Positions 25,974 through 34,413 of a DNA stretch of 64,000 bases are shown piece after piece. A program made the translations under genes and the position numbers. The notes beneath the pieces were generated by a model, which had not been told where the DNA came from, made no database searches, and saw only the letters and a program-made list of their open reading frames with translations. The stretch's first letter is position 1, and each line of letters begins with the position of its first letter. The DNA is from Clostridiales bacterium (lineage in GTDB: Bacteria; Bacillota; Clostridia; Lachnospirales; Lachnospiraceae), in assembly GCA_012839295.1 (NCBI GenBank), contig DUNO01000036.1:1-64000 (forward strand), given 5' to 3'.

Positions 25974-26456
25974 ATGAGGGAAAAAATCTTGGCAGCGATT
26001 GATAAAAACAGCAAAATACCCGCCGCAGACCTGGCTATCATGCTGGGAACGACGGAGGAGGAGGTTGTTTCTACAATCAGGCAATTGGAAGAGGAATCGG
26101 TTATCTGCGGATATCCCACGCTGATTAATTGGGATAAGGTAGAGTGTGAAAGGGTTACCGCATTGATTGAATTGAAGGTGACACCACAGCGTGGTCTTGG
26201 ATTTGATAAAATAGCGGAACGAATTTATCAGTTTGACGAGGTACAGTCGGTTTATCTCATGTCCGGCGGTTTCGACCTGACAGTGATACTGGAGGGAAGA
26301 ACCATGAGGGAGGTTGCGAGCTTCGTATCGGAAAAGCTGGCTCCAATGGAGGCTATCCTGAGCACGGCAACACATTTTGTATTGAAGAAATATAAGGAGC
26401 ATGGCCTGCCCCTGGTACAGACCAAGCATGATGAAAGGATGCTGATTACGCCTTGA
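25974..26456 (+). CDS. Lrp/AsnC-family transcriptional regulator
   Basis: 161-residue regulator: an N-terminal helix-turn-helix (residues about 1-50, MREKILAAIDKNSKIPAADLAIMLGTTEEEVVSTIRQLEEE) and a RAM ligand-binding domain (IAERIYQFDEVQSVYLMSGGFDLTVILEG). Such proteins respond to amino acids as octamers. ATG 25974 sits 6 bases after the free GGAGG of the hairpin array; a longer form from 25878 would add 32 basic residues made of repeat. It overlaps the aminotransferase gene by 4 bases (TTGA), suggesting that it regulates amino-acid metabolism. Confidence 0.92.
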   Translation: MREKILAAIDKNSKIPAADLAIMLGTTEEEVVSTIRQLEEESVICGYPTLINWDKVECERVTALIELKVTPQRGLGFDKIAERIYQFDEVQSVYLMSGGFDLTVILEGRTMREVASFVSEKLAPMEAILSTATHFVLKKYKEHGLPLVQTKHDERMLITP

Positions 26457-27616
26457 GAAACCCATTAGCTAAAGTAGTTGTTGATATGCCGCCATCCGGC
26501 ATACGTAAATTTTTTGATATTGTCAGTGAGATGAAGGATGCGATTTCCCTCGGTGTGGGGGAGCCTGATTTTGATACACCCTGGCACATCCGGGAGGAGG
26601 GCATCTATTCCCTGGAAAAGGGAAAGACCTTTTATACCTCGAATGCGGGCCTGAAGGAATTAAAGCAGGAGATCTGCAGCTATTTGAAAAGAAGGTTTGA
26701 CCTGGATTATGACTATAATACGGAGACGATGGTAACCGTCGGAGGCAGCGAGGCCATTGATATCGCCATGCGCGCCATGCTGGAGCCGGGGGATGAGGTT
26801 TTGATACCCCAGCCCTGCTATGTGTCCTATCATCCCTGTGCGGTTCTGGCAGGAGGGAAACCGGTAGTTATTGAGCTAAAGGGTGAAAATGATTTCAAGC
26901 TGACAAGGCAGGAATTAATTGCTGCCATCACGGATAAAACAAAGATCCTGGTTCTGGCATTTCCGAATAATCCGACGGGAGCCATTATGGATTATGAGGA
27001 TTTGAAGGATATCGTTGACGTTATCCTGGAGCATGACCTTATTGTCATTTCAGATGAAATTTACTCTGAGCTTACATATGGCAGGGGGCATGTATCCATT
27101 GCATCCTTTCCCGGGATGAAGGAAAGGACCATAGTGATAAACGGCTTTTCCAAGTCCTATGCCATGACTGGCTGGAGGCTGGGATATGCGGCTGGTCCGG
27201 CGATGATCATTGAACAAATGGTGAAAATCCATCAATTTGCTATTATGTGCGCCCCTACAGCAAGCCAATATGCAGGCGTTGAAGCCTTAAAGAACGGTGA
27301 TCCCGATGTGGAAATGATGCGTGATGCTTATGATAAACGCCGCAGGTATGTAATCCACTCCCTGCGGAGTATGGGGTTGGAGTGCTTTGAGCCTTATGGT
27401 GCATTCTATGTGTTCCCATGCATTAAGAGCCTGGGCATGACATCGGAGGAATTCGCAACAAAGCTTCTTCAGGAAGAAAAGGTTGCAGTGGTTCCTGGAA
27501 CCGCATTTGGTGAGTGTGGAGAAGGCTATTTAAGAATATCCTATGCATACTCTATTGAGAATTTAAAGATTGCCCTGGAGAGAATTGAAAAATTTGTGGC
27601 ACGGCATAAAAAATAG
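26453..27616 (+). CDS. pyridoxal-phosphate aminotransferase, class I/II
   Basis: Fold type I aminotransferase of the aromatic/PatA-like group. The cofactor lysine is in INGFSKSYAMTGWRLGYAAGP, the substrate-carboxylate arginine in GYLRISYAYS, and NNPTGAI and SDEIYSELTY are the other pocket motifs. 387 residues is normal. It begins with TTG overlapping the stop of the Lrp gene, with AAAGGA upstream, so the two are translationally coupled. Exact amino-acid specificity cannot be read from sequence alone. Confidence 0.93.
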   Translation: MRNPLAKVVVDMPPSGIRKFFDIVSEMKDAISLGVGEPDFDTPWHIREEGIYSLEKGKTFYTSNAGLKELKQEICSYLKRRFDLDYDYNTETMVTVGGSEAIDIAMRAMLEPGDEVLIPQPCYVSYHPCAVLAGGKPVVIELKGENDFKLTRQELIAAITDKTKILVLAFPNNPTGAIMDYEDLKDIVDVILEHDLIVISDEIYSELTYGRGHVSIASFPGMKERTIVINGFSKSYAMTGWRLGYAAGPAMIIEQMVKIHQFAIMCAPTASQYAGVEALKNGDPDVEMMRDAYDKRRRYVIHSLRSMGLECFEPYGAFYVFPCIKSLGMTSEEFATKLLQEEKVAVVPGTAFGECGEGYLRISYAYSIENLKIALERIEKFVARHKK

Positions 27617-27645
27617 GATACGAATAAAAGTAAAGAATAAAAGGT

Positions 27646-27686
27646 CAGCCTGCCAGCTGTATTGTAGTTAGCTGCAGGCTGTTTTT
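27646..27686 (+). terminator. terminator after aminotransferase gene
   Basis: CAGCCTG...AGCT paired with AGCT...CAGGCTG, followed by TTTTT. Confidence 0.8.
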
Positions 27687-27690
27687 ATGC

Positions 27691-27825
27691 GTTTTATCAG
27701 AAGCTAAAAAACAACTTCTGATAACCTATATTACAGGAACAAAAAATGTTCCTGTAATCGGGATGCACGGCGCAAAAGCAGCGCCTTTTATCAGAAGTAA
27801 AAATCAACTTCTGATAACCTATATT
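27691..27825 (+). repeat. modular multi-hairpin repeat, copy 2
   Basis: Same modules as 23071-23223: CAGAAG/CTTCTG hairpin, ATAACCTATATT, variable hairpin (here ACAGGAAC/GTTCCTGT), AATCGGGATGCA, GGCGC/GCGCC hairpin, TTTTAT, CAGAAG/CTTCTG hairpin, ATAACCTATATT. Stem bases differ from copy 1 on both sides so that pairing is kept. Confidence 0.85.
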
Positions 27826-27856
27826 GATGACAATTGTGGGAATAATTCGAAAAAAA

Positions 27857-27929
27857 TGTCGAAATGGGCTCTAATGGTATGATATCTTGACTATAATAGT
27901 TGAAATAACGGTGGGATATGTGTTACAAT
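27857..27929 (+). promoter_or_regulatory. cheX promoter with a Spo0A-box-like heptamer
   Basis: TTGAAA (27900-27905) and TACAAT (27924-27929) with an 18-base spacer form a good sigma-A promoter about 90 bases before cheX. TGTCGAA at 27857-27863 matches the Spo0A box perfectly, but a 7-mer can occur by chance. Confidence 0.5.
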
Positions 27930-28018
27930 AGGGGACAAAGGGGCATAGAAACCAATACCTATGTCTCCCCGAGACGAAATAGAAAAATCCTTCTTTAAAA
28001 GGATTAGGAGGTGTTGTA

Positions 28019-28489
28019 ATGGCCAGTGTTAATGTTGATCATATTAATCCATTCTTAATGGCATCAACAAGAATTTTGAAGGATATGTGCTTTATCGATG
28101 TCAAGATTGGTAGGCCATATATTAAAAACCCAGCATTTTTTGAAGATACCTTGATTATTTTGATTGGTTTTACCGGTGAAATGAAGGGGCAGGCGATGAT
28201 TGCCTTCAGCAATGAGGTTGCCTGTGACATTGCTTCAAAAATGATAATGATGCCTATCACTGTTATGGATGATTTGGCTAAGAGTGCCATAAGCGAATTA
28301 GGTAATATGATCATGGGCAATACGGCAACCATATTCTCCACCAAAGGGATTGCAATTGATATCACACCTCCAACAGTAGCAAACGGATCCATGTCCTTTA
28401 CAACGAATTATGCATCCAATATCTGCGTTCCCTTGAATTATGACGAGAATAAAACAATTGAAATCAATATAGCTATAAAAGGTGATTAG
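28019..28489 (+). CDS. cheX: CheX-like chemotaxis phosphatase
   Basis: Member of the CheC/CheX/FliY family that removes phosphate from CheY-P. 156 residues with a single E-x2-N active-site motif in ISELGNMIMGN (about residues 91-101); CheC has two such motifs, so CheX fits. FTGEMKGQAMIAFS and the C-terminal MSFTTNYASNICVPL are family features. AGGAGG precedes the ATG. It stands alone, away from other chemotaxis genes, though two chemoreceptors are in the window. Confidence 0.85.
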   Translation: MASVNVDHINPFLMASTRILKDMCFIDVKIGRPYIKNPAFFEDTLIILIGFTGEMKGQAMIAFSNEVACDIASKMIMMPITVMDDLAKSAISELGNMIMGNTATIFSTKGIAIDITPPTVANGSMSFTTNYASNICVPLNYDENKTIEINIAIKGD

Positions 28490-28565
28490 TTCACCTTTTT
28501 TCATTGTGTGGTAAAGGACAGGGACATATATAGGGAAAAGGGTGAAGGAAATAAAATTAATAAAC

Positions 28566-28633
28566 GAAGGGGGAACCGGGTTCATGCCAGCACTTTCATG
28601 GCATTTTGTGCGGTAAGCGGCATGGACATAATT
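28566..28633 (+). promoter_or_regulatory. SD-hairpin element, copy C (trmL), start lost
   Basis: GAAGGGGG (28566-28573), AACCGG, stem GTTCATGCC (28580-28588) with GGCATGGAC (28619-28627; one U-G pair), then ATAATT. The position that is ATG in copies A and B is ACG here (28634-28636), and trmL instead uses its own AAGGAG further downstream. A 10-codon ORF (28584-28616) ends in TAA at the same place as in copy B. Confidence 0.65.
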
Positions 28634-28660
28634 ACGATATAAAAAGGAGCAGGTTAGATT

Positions 28661-29158
28661 ATGAATATTGTATTATTGGAGCCTGAGATACCTGCCAATA
28701 CAGGTAATATCGGCAGAACCTGTGTGGCTACAGGGACCAGGCTGCATCTCATTGAACCGATGGGGTTCCGCCTGAATGAGAAGGAGATTAAGAGGGCGGG
28801 TCTTGATTATTGGAAGGACCTTGACGTTACAGTTTATGATAATTACCAGGACTTTCTGGACAGGAACCCAAATGCCAGGATTTATATGGCTACCACCAAA
28901 GCGCAGCATTCCTATACCCATGTGGAGTATGACCCGGACTGTTACATTATGTTTGGCAAGGAGAGTGCCGGGATTCCGGAGGAGCTGCTGCTGGCCAATA
29001 AGGAGAACACGATCCGTATACCTATGGTCGGAGACATCAGATCCTTGAATTTGGGGAATTCAGTAGCGATTATTCTATACGAGGCTTTGAGACAGAATAA
29101 CTTCGAAGGGATGCGTATGGAGGGAAAGCTTCATAGGTATAGCTGGGATGAAGCGTAG
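28661..29158 (+). CDS. trmL: tRNA (cytidine(34)-2'-O)-methyltransferase
   Basis: SPOUT-class methyltransferase that adds a methyl group to the wobble ribose of tRNA-Leu. The family start MNIVLLEPEIPANTGNIGRTC, the FGKESAGIPEELL segment and the knotted SAM site IRIPMVGDIRSLNLGNSVAIILYEALRQ are all present. 165 residues is normal. The Shine-Dalgarno AAGGAG is 11 bases before the ATG. It is followed directly by a strong terminator. Confidence 0.93.
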   Translation: MNIVLLEPEIPANTGNIGRTCVATGTRLHLIEPMGFRLNEKEIKRAGLDYWKDLDVTVYDNYQDFLDRNPNARIYMATTKAQHSYTHVEYDPDCYIMFGKESAGIPEELLLANKENTIRIPMVGDIRSLNLGNSVAIILYEALRQNNFEGMRMEGKLHRYSWDEA

Positions 29159-29192
29159 CCAGGGTATGCCTGATGGCATACCCTGGTTTTTT
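29159..29192. terminator. terminator between trmL and histidine kinase gene
   Basis: CCAGGGTATGCC-TGAT-GGCATACCCTGG with TTTTTT, a perfect 12-bp stem lying between two converging genes. Confidence 0.9.
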
Positions 29193-30600
29193 ACTCTGCT
29201 GTTTTTGTCAGTGAAAATGTGAATTCCGTTCCGACCCCTTCGGTGCTGATTACATTGATATTCTCATTATGGGCCTGTAGGATTTCCTTGGTGATGGATA
29301 AGCCTAATCCGGTACCCCGTTTATCCTTTCCCCTGGAAGGGTCGGTTTTATAAAACCGTTCCCAGATTTTCTTTATGGATTCCTTTGGAATGCCGACGCC
29401 ATGGTCTTTGACGGAGATGAATATCTTATCCCCCTTTTCCTCTGTGGAAACCTTGATCTTTGAGTTGGGGTGGCTGAACTTTATGGCATTGTCAATCAGG
29501 TTATAAAGCACCTGCTGGATTTTCCCCATGTCTGCATCCACGTACATTTCCTTGGAGGAGAAGATTAGGTTCAGGGTTATTTTTTTATCACGGCAGCGGC
29601 CTTCAAAGCTTTCTGCCGTCTTTTTTATGATATTGTTGATGTCAAAGGAGGTTATGTCAAGGAAGGTGCCCTTCGTTTCAAAGCTGTTTAATTCCAGCAG
29701 GTTCGAGGTCAGCTTTGTCAGGCGTTCCGTTTCAAACAATATAATATCCAGGTATTTGTCCTGCATTTCGTGGGGAATGGTTCCATCCTTGATGGCTTCC
29801 GCAAAGCCCTTGATTGAGGTCAGGGGGGAGCGGAAATCATGGGAGATATTCGCCACGAATTTCTTCTGGTAATCATCCAGCTTGCTTAATTCGCTGGCCA
29901 TATAAGAGATCGCTGCTCCAAGGTCACGGTATTCGCTTAACCCCTTTTGCTTCAGGGGATAATTATAATTACCGGAGCTGTATTTCATGGCGGCCTTCAT
30001 CAGGTTCTGCAGCGGTATGGCAGTGATGTAATACAGGTAGAGGAACACCAAAAACATCAGGGGAAGGAAGATTAACAGGCAGATATTTACCACATCGATA
30101 TATTTCATGGTCTCCCTTGTAATCCCGTTCTGGGAGGTGAACAAAATAATATAGCCCCGGATACGCTGGTTATAATCCAGGGTTTTTGTATAGCTGAGCA
30201 TGGGTTCGTTGAAAATTCCGGGAAAATAGTTATTTTCCGTAATTACATGGTCCAGGAAATCAGGATTCAAATCAAAAATATTCTTCCCAAGAGCCCGTCC
30301 CGTGGAGGAGGAGTCAGCTATGACGGTTCCGTCCGTACTCACTGTCCATACACGGATGCCAAGAAAGGTTTCAATTGATTTTAGCTGGGTTTTCAAATCC
30401 TCCAGGGTCAGCCTGCTGTTATAATAATTGGATATATACTCTGCCGAGATGAGCTTGGCTTCCTTTTCAAGCAGAACCAGCTTATCATTCCTTAAGCGAT
30501 TTTCCAGAAAATTAACACCGTATGTATTCAAAAGCGAAAAAAATATTACCCCTACAAATAAGTAGCATATAATAAGCCTTGACCATAAGGTTCTTTTCAT
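29191..30600 (-). CDS. sensor histidine kinase
   Basis: Two-component sensor. First membrane segment at about residues 8-29, an extracellular sensing part of about 140 residues, second membrane segment at about 172-192, a HAMP-like linker, then HisKA with the phosphorylated histidine in NISHDFRSPLTSIKGF and an HATPase domain (N box NLIDNAIKFSHP, G boxes DHGVGIPKE and GTGLGLSI). 469 residues. It lies 17 bases after the response regulator gene, in the same direction, and will be its partner. Signal unknown. Confidence 0.93.
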   Translation of the reverse strand: MKRTLWSRLIICYLFVGVIFFSLLNTYGVNFLENRLRNDKLVLLEKEAKLISAEYISNYYNSRLTLEDLKTQLKSIETFLGIRVWTVSTDGTVIADSSSTGRALGKNIFDLNPDFLDHVITENNYFPGIFNEPMLSYTKTLDYNQRIRGYIILFTSQNGITRETMKYIDVVNICLLIFLPLMFLVFLYLYYITAIPLQNLMKAAMKYSSGNYNYPLKQKGLSEYRDLGAAISYMASELSKLDDYQKKFVANISHDFRSPLTSIKGFAEAIKDGTIPHEMQDKYLDIILFETERLTKLTSNLLELNSFETKGTFLDITSFDINNIIKKTAESFEGRCRDKKITLNLIFSSKEMYVDADMGKIQQVLYNLIDNAIKFSHPNSKIKVSTEEKGDKIFISVKDHGVGIPKESIKKIWERFYKTDPSRGKDKRGTGLGLSITKEILQAHNENINVISTEGVGTEFTFSLTKTAE

Positions 30601-30617
30601 GGAAACACCTGCCCCTT

Positions 30618-31340
30618 CTATCTCTTTGTAGTCTTTGCTTCGAATTTATAGCCGATTCCCCAGACAGTGGCCAAACTCCACTGCTGGTGGTCCTTAATCT
30701 TTTCCCTAAGACGCTTGATGTGGACATCCACGGTTCTGGTATCGCCAAAATATTCATAGCCCCAGATATGGTCAAGCAGCTGCTCCCTGGTAAATACCTG
30801 GTTTGGGTTAGAGGCCAGGAAATATAACAGCTCAAGCTCCTTCGGGGGCATTTCTATGGTAGCACCATAATACTGGACGGAATAATTGCTCAAATTTATG
30901 ATTAAATCAGGGTAGGCCACATAGTTGCCCGTCGGGGCAGGGGCGGAGGTCTCTTCCTCCCTAATCTCAGGCTGGAAGCGCCTTAATACAGCGCGTACCC
31001 GTGCCACCAGTTCCTTTGAATCAAAGGGTTTAATCATGTAATCATCCGCACCCAGCTCAAGGCCCAGAACCTTGTCAAAGATTTCACCCTTTGCCGATAG
31101 CATGATGATGGGTACCTTTGAGGTCTTGCGGATTTCGCGGCATACCTCATAGCCGTCGATGCCGGGCAGCATCAGGTCCAGCAGGACCAGGTTCGGCTGG
31201 TAAACAGCGAACTGTTTGATTGCCGCCTCCCCGTCATTTACGGTTAAGGTATCAAAGCACTCCTTTGTTAAATAGAGTGATATTAGTTCGGCGATATTGA
31301 CATCATCATCAACAACCATTATTTTTTGCTTTGCGATCAT
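30618..31340 (-). CDS. OmpR/PhoB-family response regulator
   Basis: Receiver domain (residues 1-120) with acidic pair DDD near the start, phospho-aspartate in LVLLDLMLPGIDGYEV, conserved lysine in MIKPFDSKELVARV. A winged-helix DNA-binding domain (about 140-240) follows, with REQLLDHIWGYEYFGDTRTVDVHIKRLREKI. 240 residues is normal, with a proline/alanine-rich linker near 133-140. It forms an operon with the kinase gene downstream and possibly mutS2 upstream (36 bases). Confidence 0.95.
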   Translation of the reverse strand: MIAKQKIMVVDDDVNIAELISLYLTKECFDTLTVNDGEAAIKQFAVYQPNLVLLDLMLPGIDGYEVCREIRKTSKVPIIMLSAKGEIFDKVLGLELGADDYMIKPFDSKELVARVRAVLRRFQPEIREEETSAPAPTGNYVAYPDLIINLSNYSVQYYGATIEMPPKELELLYFLASNPNQVFTREQLLDHIWGYEYFGDTRTVDVHIKRLREKIKDHQQWSLATVWGIGYKFEAKTTKR

Positions 31341-31376
31341 GAAGCTACTCCTTTCAGTTATGAGTTTCCCAACTCC

Positions 31377-33755
31377 CTATTTGAATTCAACAATCGTAAC
31401 GCCATGGTCACCTTCCCCGAAGCCGCCAACCCGGTACGATTTTACATAGTTCAGTTTCTTAAGATGGGCATGGACTGCATTTTTTAAGGCTCCTGTGCCC
31501 CTGCCGTGGATGATGGTCACCTGGGGCAGATGAGCAAGATATGCGTCATCCAGGTATTTATCCAGCTCCGGAAGGGCTTCGTCTACCGTCTTTCCTATCA
31601 GGTTAATATCAGGGTGGATGTTGGCGGACTTGGACATCTTAATCTTTCCGCTTTGGGTCTTATTGTAGTTTTGCTCTGCTATAATCTCTTCCTCAAGAAT
31701 TTCAATATCCTTTAGGTTCACCTGGGACCGCAGGATACCCATCTGGACATAGAGATCCCCTTTTGCATTGGGAAGGGTGCTGATGGTACCCTTAAGACCC
31801 AGGCTGATGACATTGACCGGGGTGCCGATCTTTAAATCCTTAACCGGGGGTTTCTTATTCTGTTTGGCAGCCTTCTTAAACTGGGAGGCCTGCTGGTCAT
31901 TCAGCTTTTCACGCAGGCTGCCCCGCTCGGATTCCATATCCTTGATATTGCCGCCCTCCTGCAGCCATTTATTATACTTACGGATACTCTGGTCGGCGTA
32001 TTCCTTTGCATCAAGGAGGATCTTAGCGGCCTGTTCCTTCGCTTCATTTAGCATACGTTCACGGCTTGCATCGAAGGATTCGTTCTTTCGGGCCAGGCTT
32101 TTCTTCAGCTGTTCAATCTCGGCCTTATATTTGGCGATGGCATCCTGCTCCCTCTCGATGGTAATCCGGCTGGACTCCAGGTCACTGATGACATCCTCAA
32201 AGCTTTTATCCTTAGTTCCGATCAGCTCCTTGGCGTCAGCGATAATATAGTCCGGCAGGCCAAGCTTGGAAGAGATAGCAAAGGCGTTGCTCTTTCCCGG
32301 TATACCGATTAATAACCGGTAAGTCGGGCGCAGGGTCTCTAAGTCAAACTCACAGGAGGCATTGGCCACGCCCTCCGTGGACAGTGCATAAATCTTTAAT
32401 TCACTGTAGTGTGTGGTCGCCAGGGCACGGATATTCCTCTTGTGCAGATGGGAGAGGATGGACATGGCCAGGGCAGCTCCCTCCGTCGGGTCCGTACCGG
32501 CACCCAGCTCATCGAATAACACCAGGGAACGGTCATCGGCCTGATCCAGTATTTTAACGATATTAGTCATATGGGAGGAGAAGGTACTAAGGCTCTGCTC
32601 AATGCTCTGCTCATCCCCGATATCTGCGTAGACCTCCTCAAATACGGCAAGCTCGGAGCCATCAAAAGCAGGGATATGAAGTCCTGCCTGTCCCATCAGG
32701 GTTAGCAGCCCCACGGTTTTTAAGGTGACCGTCTTACCGCCGGTATTGGGGCCGGTGATGATCAGCATGGTAAAATCCCTGCCCAGGTGAATGTCAATCG
32801 GCACCACCTTCCTGGAATCAATCAATGGATGGCGGCCCTTCTTGATATTAATAATCCCCTTGGAATTAAACATGGGCTCGGAGCCCTTCATCTGCTTTGA
32901 AAGGGATGCCCTTGCAAAGATAAAATCCAGCTCCGACAAGGTTGAAAAATTATACTCCAGGCTCTCCGTGTATTCTGCCGCCACATTACTTAGCTCTGCC
33001 AGGACCTTCTCGATTTCCTCCTGCTCCTTAATAGCTAATTCCCTCAATTCATTATTCAGGCGGACAATGGCCATGGGCTCGATAAACAGGGTGGAGCCGG
33101 AGGAGGACTGGTCATGGATCATCCCCTGGAACTGGCTCTTAAATTCAGCGCGGACAGGAAGGCAATAACGGCCATTCCTCATGGTAATGAGGTTGTCCTG
33201 GAGCATGGTCTTGGAGGAACCCAGTATGGAGGAAAGCTCGGTGTGGATACGGTCGTTCGCGACCCGGATGGACCGGCGGACGGATTTTAGGGCGGGGCTT
33301 GCGTCATCTGCAATCTCCTCTTCCGATATGATACAGCGTTTGATCTCATTATTCAGGGGCGTCAGGGGTTCAAGGCCTGAGAAATATTCCGTAAGGGAAT
33401 CCTCGGTCTGTTCCTCGCCATCCTTGCCGGTATAGCCTCCGTAGGCTTTCAGCCTAAGCGTGGCGTCCAGGTCGGAGCTGATGTGGAGAAGCTCGGCTGC
33501 ACTCAGGGAAGAACCAACCTTTAAGCGCATAAGGGATGGTCTGATATCATGTATTCCGCCAAAGGATACGCTACCCTTGCGAAGGCTCCTGGAGAGGGCA
33601 TCAGAGGTTTCCCTCTGGAGGCGCTTGATTTCGCCAAGCTCTGAGGAGGGCAAAAGATTCGCGCATAGCTCCCTGCCAAAGCTTGTCCCGGCCAGGGTGC
33701 ATAATTTATCTATAATTTTATTGTATTCTAAGGTTCTTAATGCTTTTTCATTCAT
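31377..33755 (-). CDS. mutS2: MutS2 ATPase/nuclease
   Basis: Homologue of MutS without the mismatch-recognition domain. In Firmicutes it limits recombination or splits collided ribosomes. The ATPase has Walker A ITGPNTGGKTVTLKT (about residue 333) and Walker B LVLFDELGAGTDPTEGAAL; the long coiled coil follows (about 515-640). The C-terminal Smr nuclease domain shows DINLIGKTVDEALPEL and IIHGRGTGALK. 792 residues is normal. It leads the reverse-strand group with the two-component genes. Confidence 0.95.
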   Translation of the reverse strand: MNEKALRTLEYNKIIDKLCTLAGTSFGRELCANLLPSSELGEIKRLQRETSDALSRSLRKGSVSFGGIHDIRPSLMRLKVGSSLSAAELLHISSDLDATLRLKAYGGYTGKDGEEQTEDSLTEYFSGLEPLTPLNNEIKRCIISEEEIADDASPALKSVRRSIRVANDRIHTELSSILGSSKTMLQDNLITMRNGRYCLPVRAEFKSQFQGMIHDQSSSGSTLFIEPMAIVRLNNELRELAIKEQEEIEKVLAELSNVAAEYTESLEYNFSTLSELDFIFARASLSKQMKGSEPMFNSKGIINIKKGRHPLIDSRKVVPIDIHLGRDFTMLIITGPNTGGKTVTLKTVGLLTLMGQAGLHIPAFDGSELAVFEEVYADIGDEQSIEQSLSTFSSHMTNIVKILDQADDRSLVLFDELGAGTDPTEGAALAMSILSHLHKRNIRALATTHYSELKIYALSTEGVANASCEFDLETLRPTYRLLIGIPGKSNAFAISSKLGLPDYIIADAKELIGTKDKSFEDVISDLESSRITIEREQDAIAKYKAEIEQLKKSLARKNESFDASRERMLNEAKEQAAKILLDAKEYADQSIRKYNKWLQEGGNIKDMESERGSLREKLNDQQASQFKKAAKQNKKPPVKDLKIGTPVNVISLGLKGTISTLPNAKGDLYVQMGILRSQVNLKDIEILEEEIIAEQNYNKTQSGKIKMSKSANIHPDINLIGKTVDEALPELDKYLDDAYLAHLPQVTIIHGRGTGALKNAVHAHLKKLNYVKSYRVGGFGEGDHGVTIVEFK

Positions 33756-34206
33756 TACAGTAAAGGCCTTTCCTATATTTTATAATTAATTAAGCTTATT
33801 ATTGGTGAAACCTATAATTGCTTAAGCCTCCCGTCACTTAAGTTTAGGATTACTTAAGTTTAGGGTAACTTAAGGGGTGAAAACTGGCTGTTTTAAAGAA
33901 AATAACAGCTACCTCTATTTTACCTTATGTCGAAGGAAAATAAAACATAAAAATAAGGAAATTATTTGTGTACTTCCTATGGGGCAGGCGGCACGGAATC
34001 CCTGATTGCGGCAGATGTTTTTTGTCCAAGAAGTTTCAGTGGATTATTTTATGGTTCTATGGTAATATAGGTTATTAGAAGTTGTTTTAGTACATACCTT
34101 AGAACGAGAAGTTATTTGTTTACCATAGTTTACCGCTTAGTGCTTACAATGAATTCTTTACAATTAATTCATAATATGTTCATATGTAAGTTGTATAATA
34201 AATCTT
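33756..34206. other. mutS2/HtrA-like divergent spacer
   Basis: Repeat-rich non-coding region. About 33836-33875 shows short direct repeats of ACTTAAGTTTAGG. At 34064-34090 there is a degraded reverse-strand copy of the modular repeat (AATATAGGTTAT plus AGAAGTTG). No gene was found. Confidence 0.5.
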
Positions 34207-34220
34207 ACGCATCAGTAGGA

Positions 34221-34377
34221 ATAGTCTCGCAAAAGAAATGCTGGCACATGATCTCGCAAAGAAATGTGGGTAAATAGTCCCGTGAAGAAATGCAAGCACA
34301 TAGTCTCACAAAGACATGCGAGTAAATAGCACTCGCAAGAGCATGCGGGCATATAGTCTCGCAAAAGCATGCGGGCC
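34221..34377 (+). repeat. 26-bp tandem array before HtrA-like gene
   Basis: Six units of 25-27 bases starting at 34221, 34248, 34274, 34300, 34326 and 34353, consensus ATAGTCTCGCAAAG-ATGCGGG. Unit ends alternate (GCAC, GTAA, GCAC, GTAA, GCAT), which suggests duplication of a two-unit block. The array ends 37 bases before the ATG. Confidence 0.85.
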
Positions 34378-34413
34378 ATTGGGAAATAACCCGGTTCCAT
34401 AAGGAGAAAGTAA

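Noticed and set aside
13198-28633. Idea that the SD-hairpin elements mark a tRNA-modification regulon
   Set aside because: tilS and trmL fit, but the third gene is an AIR-synthase relative with no clear tRNA role; three copies are too few.
34221-34377. CRISPR array
   Set aside because: Units abut without unique spacers; it is a simple tandem array. The same holds for the arrays at 5033, 21760 and 25884.
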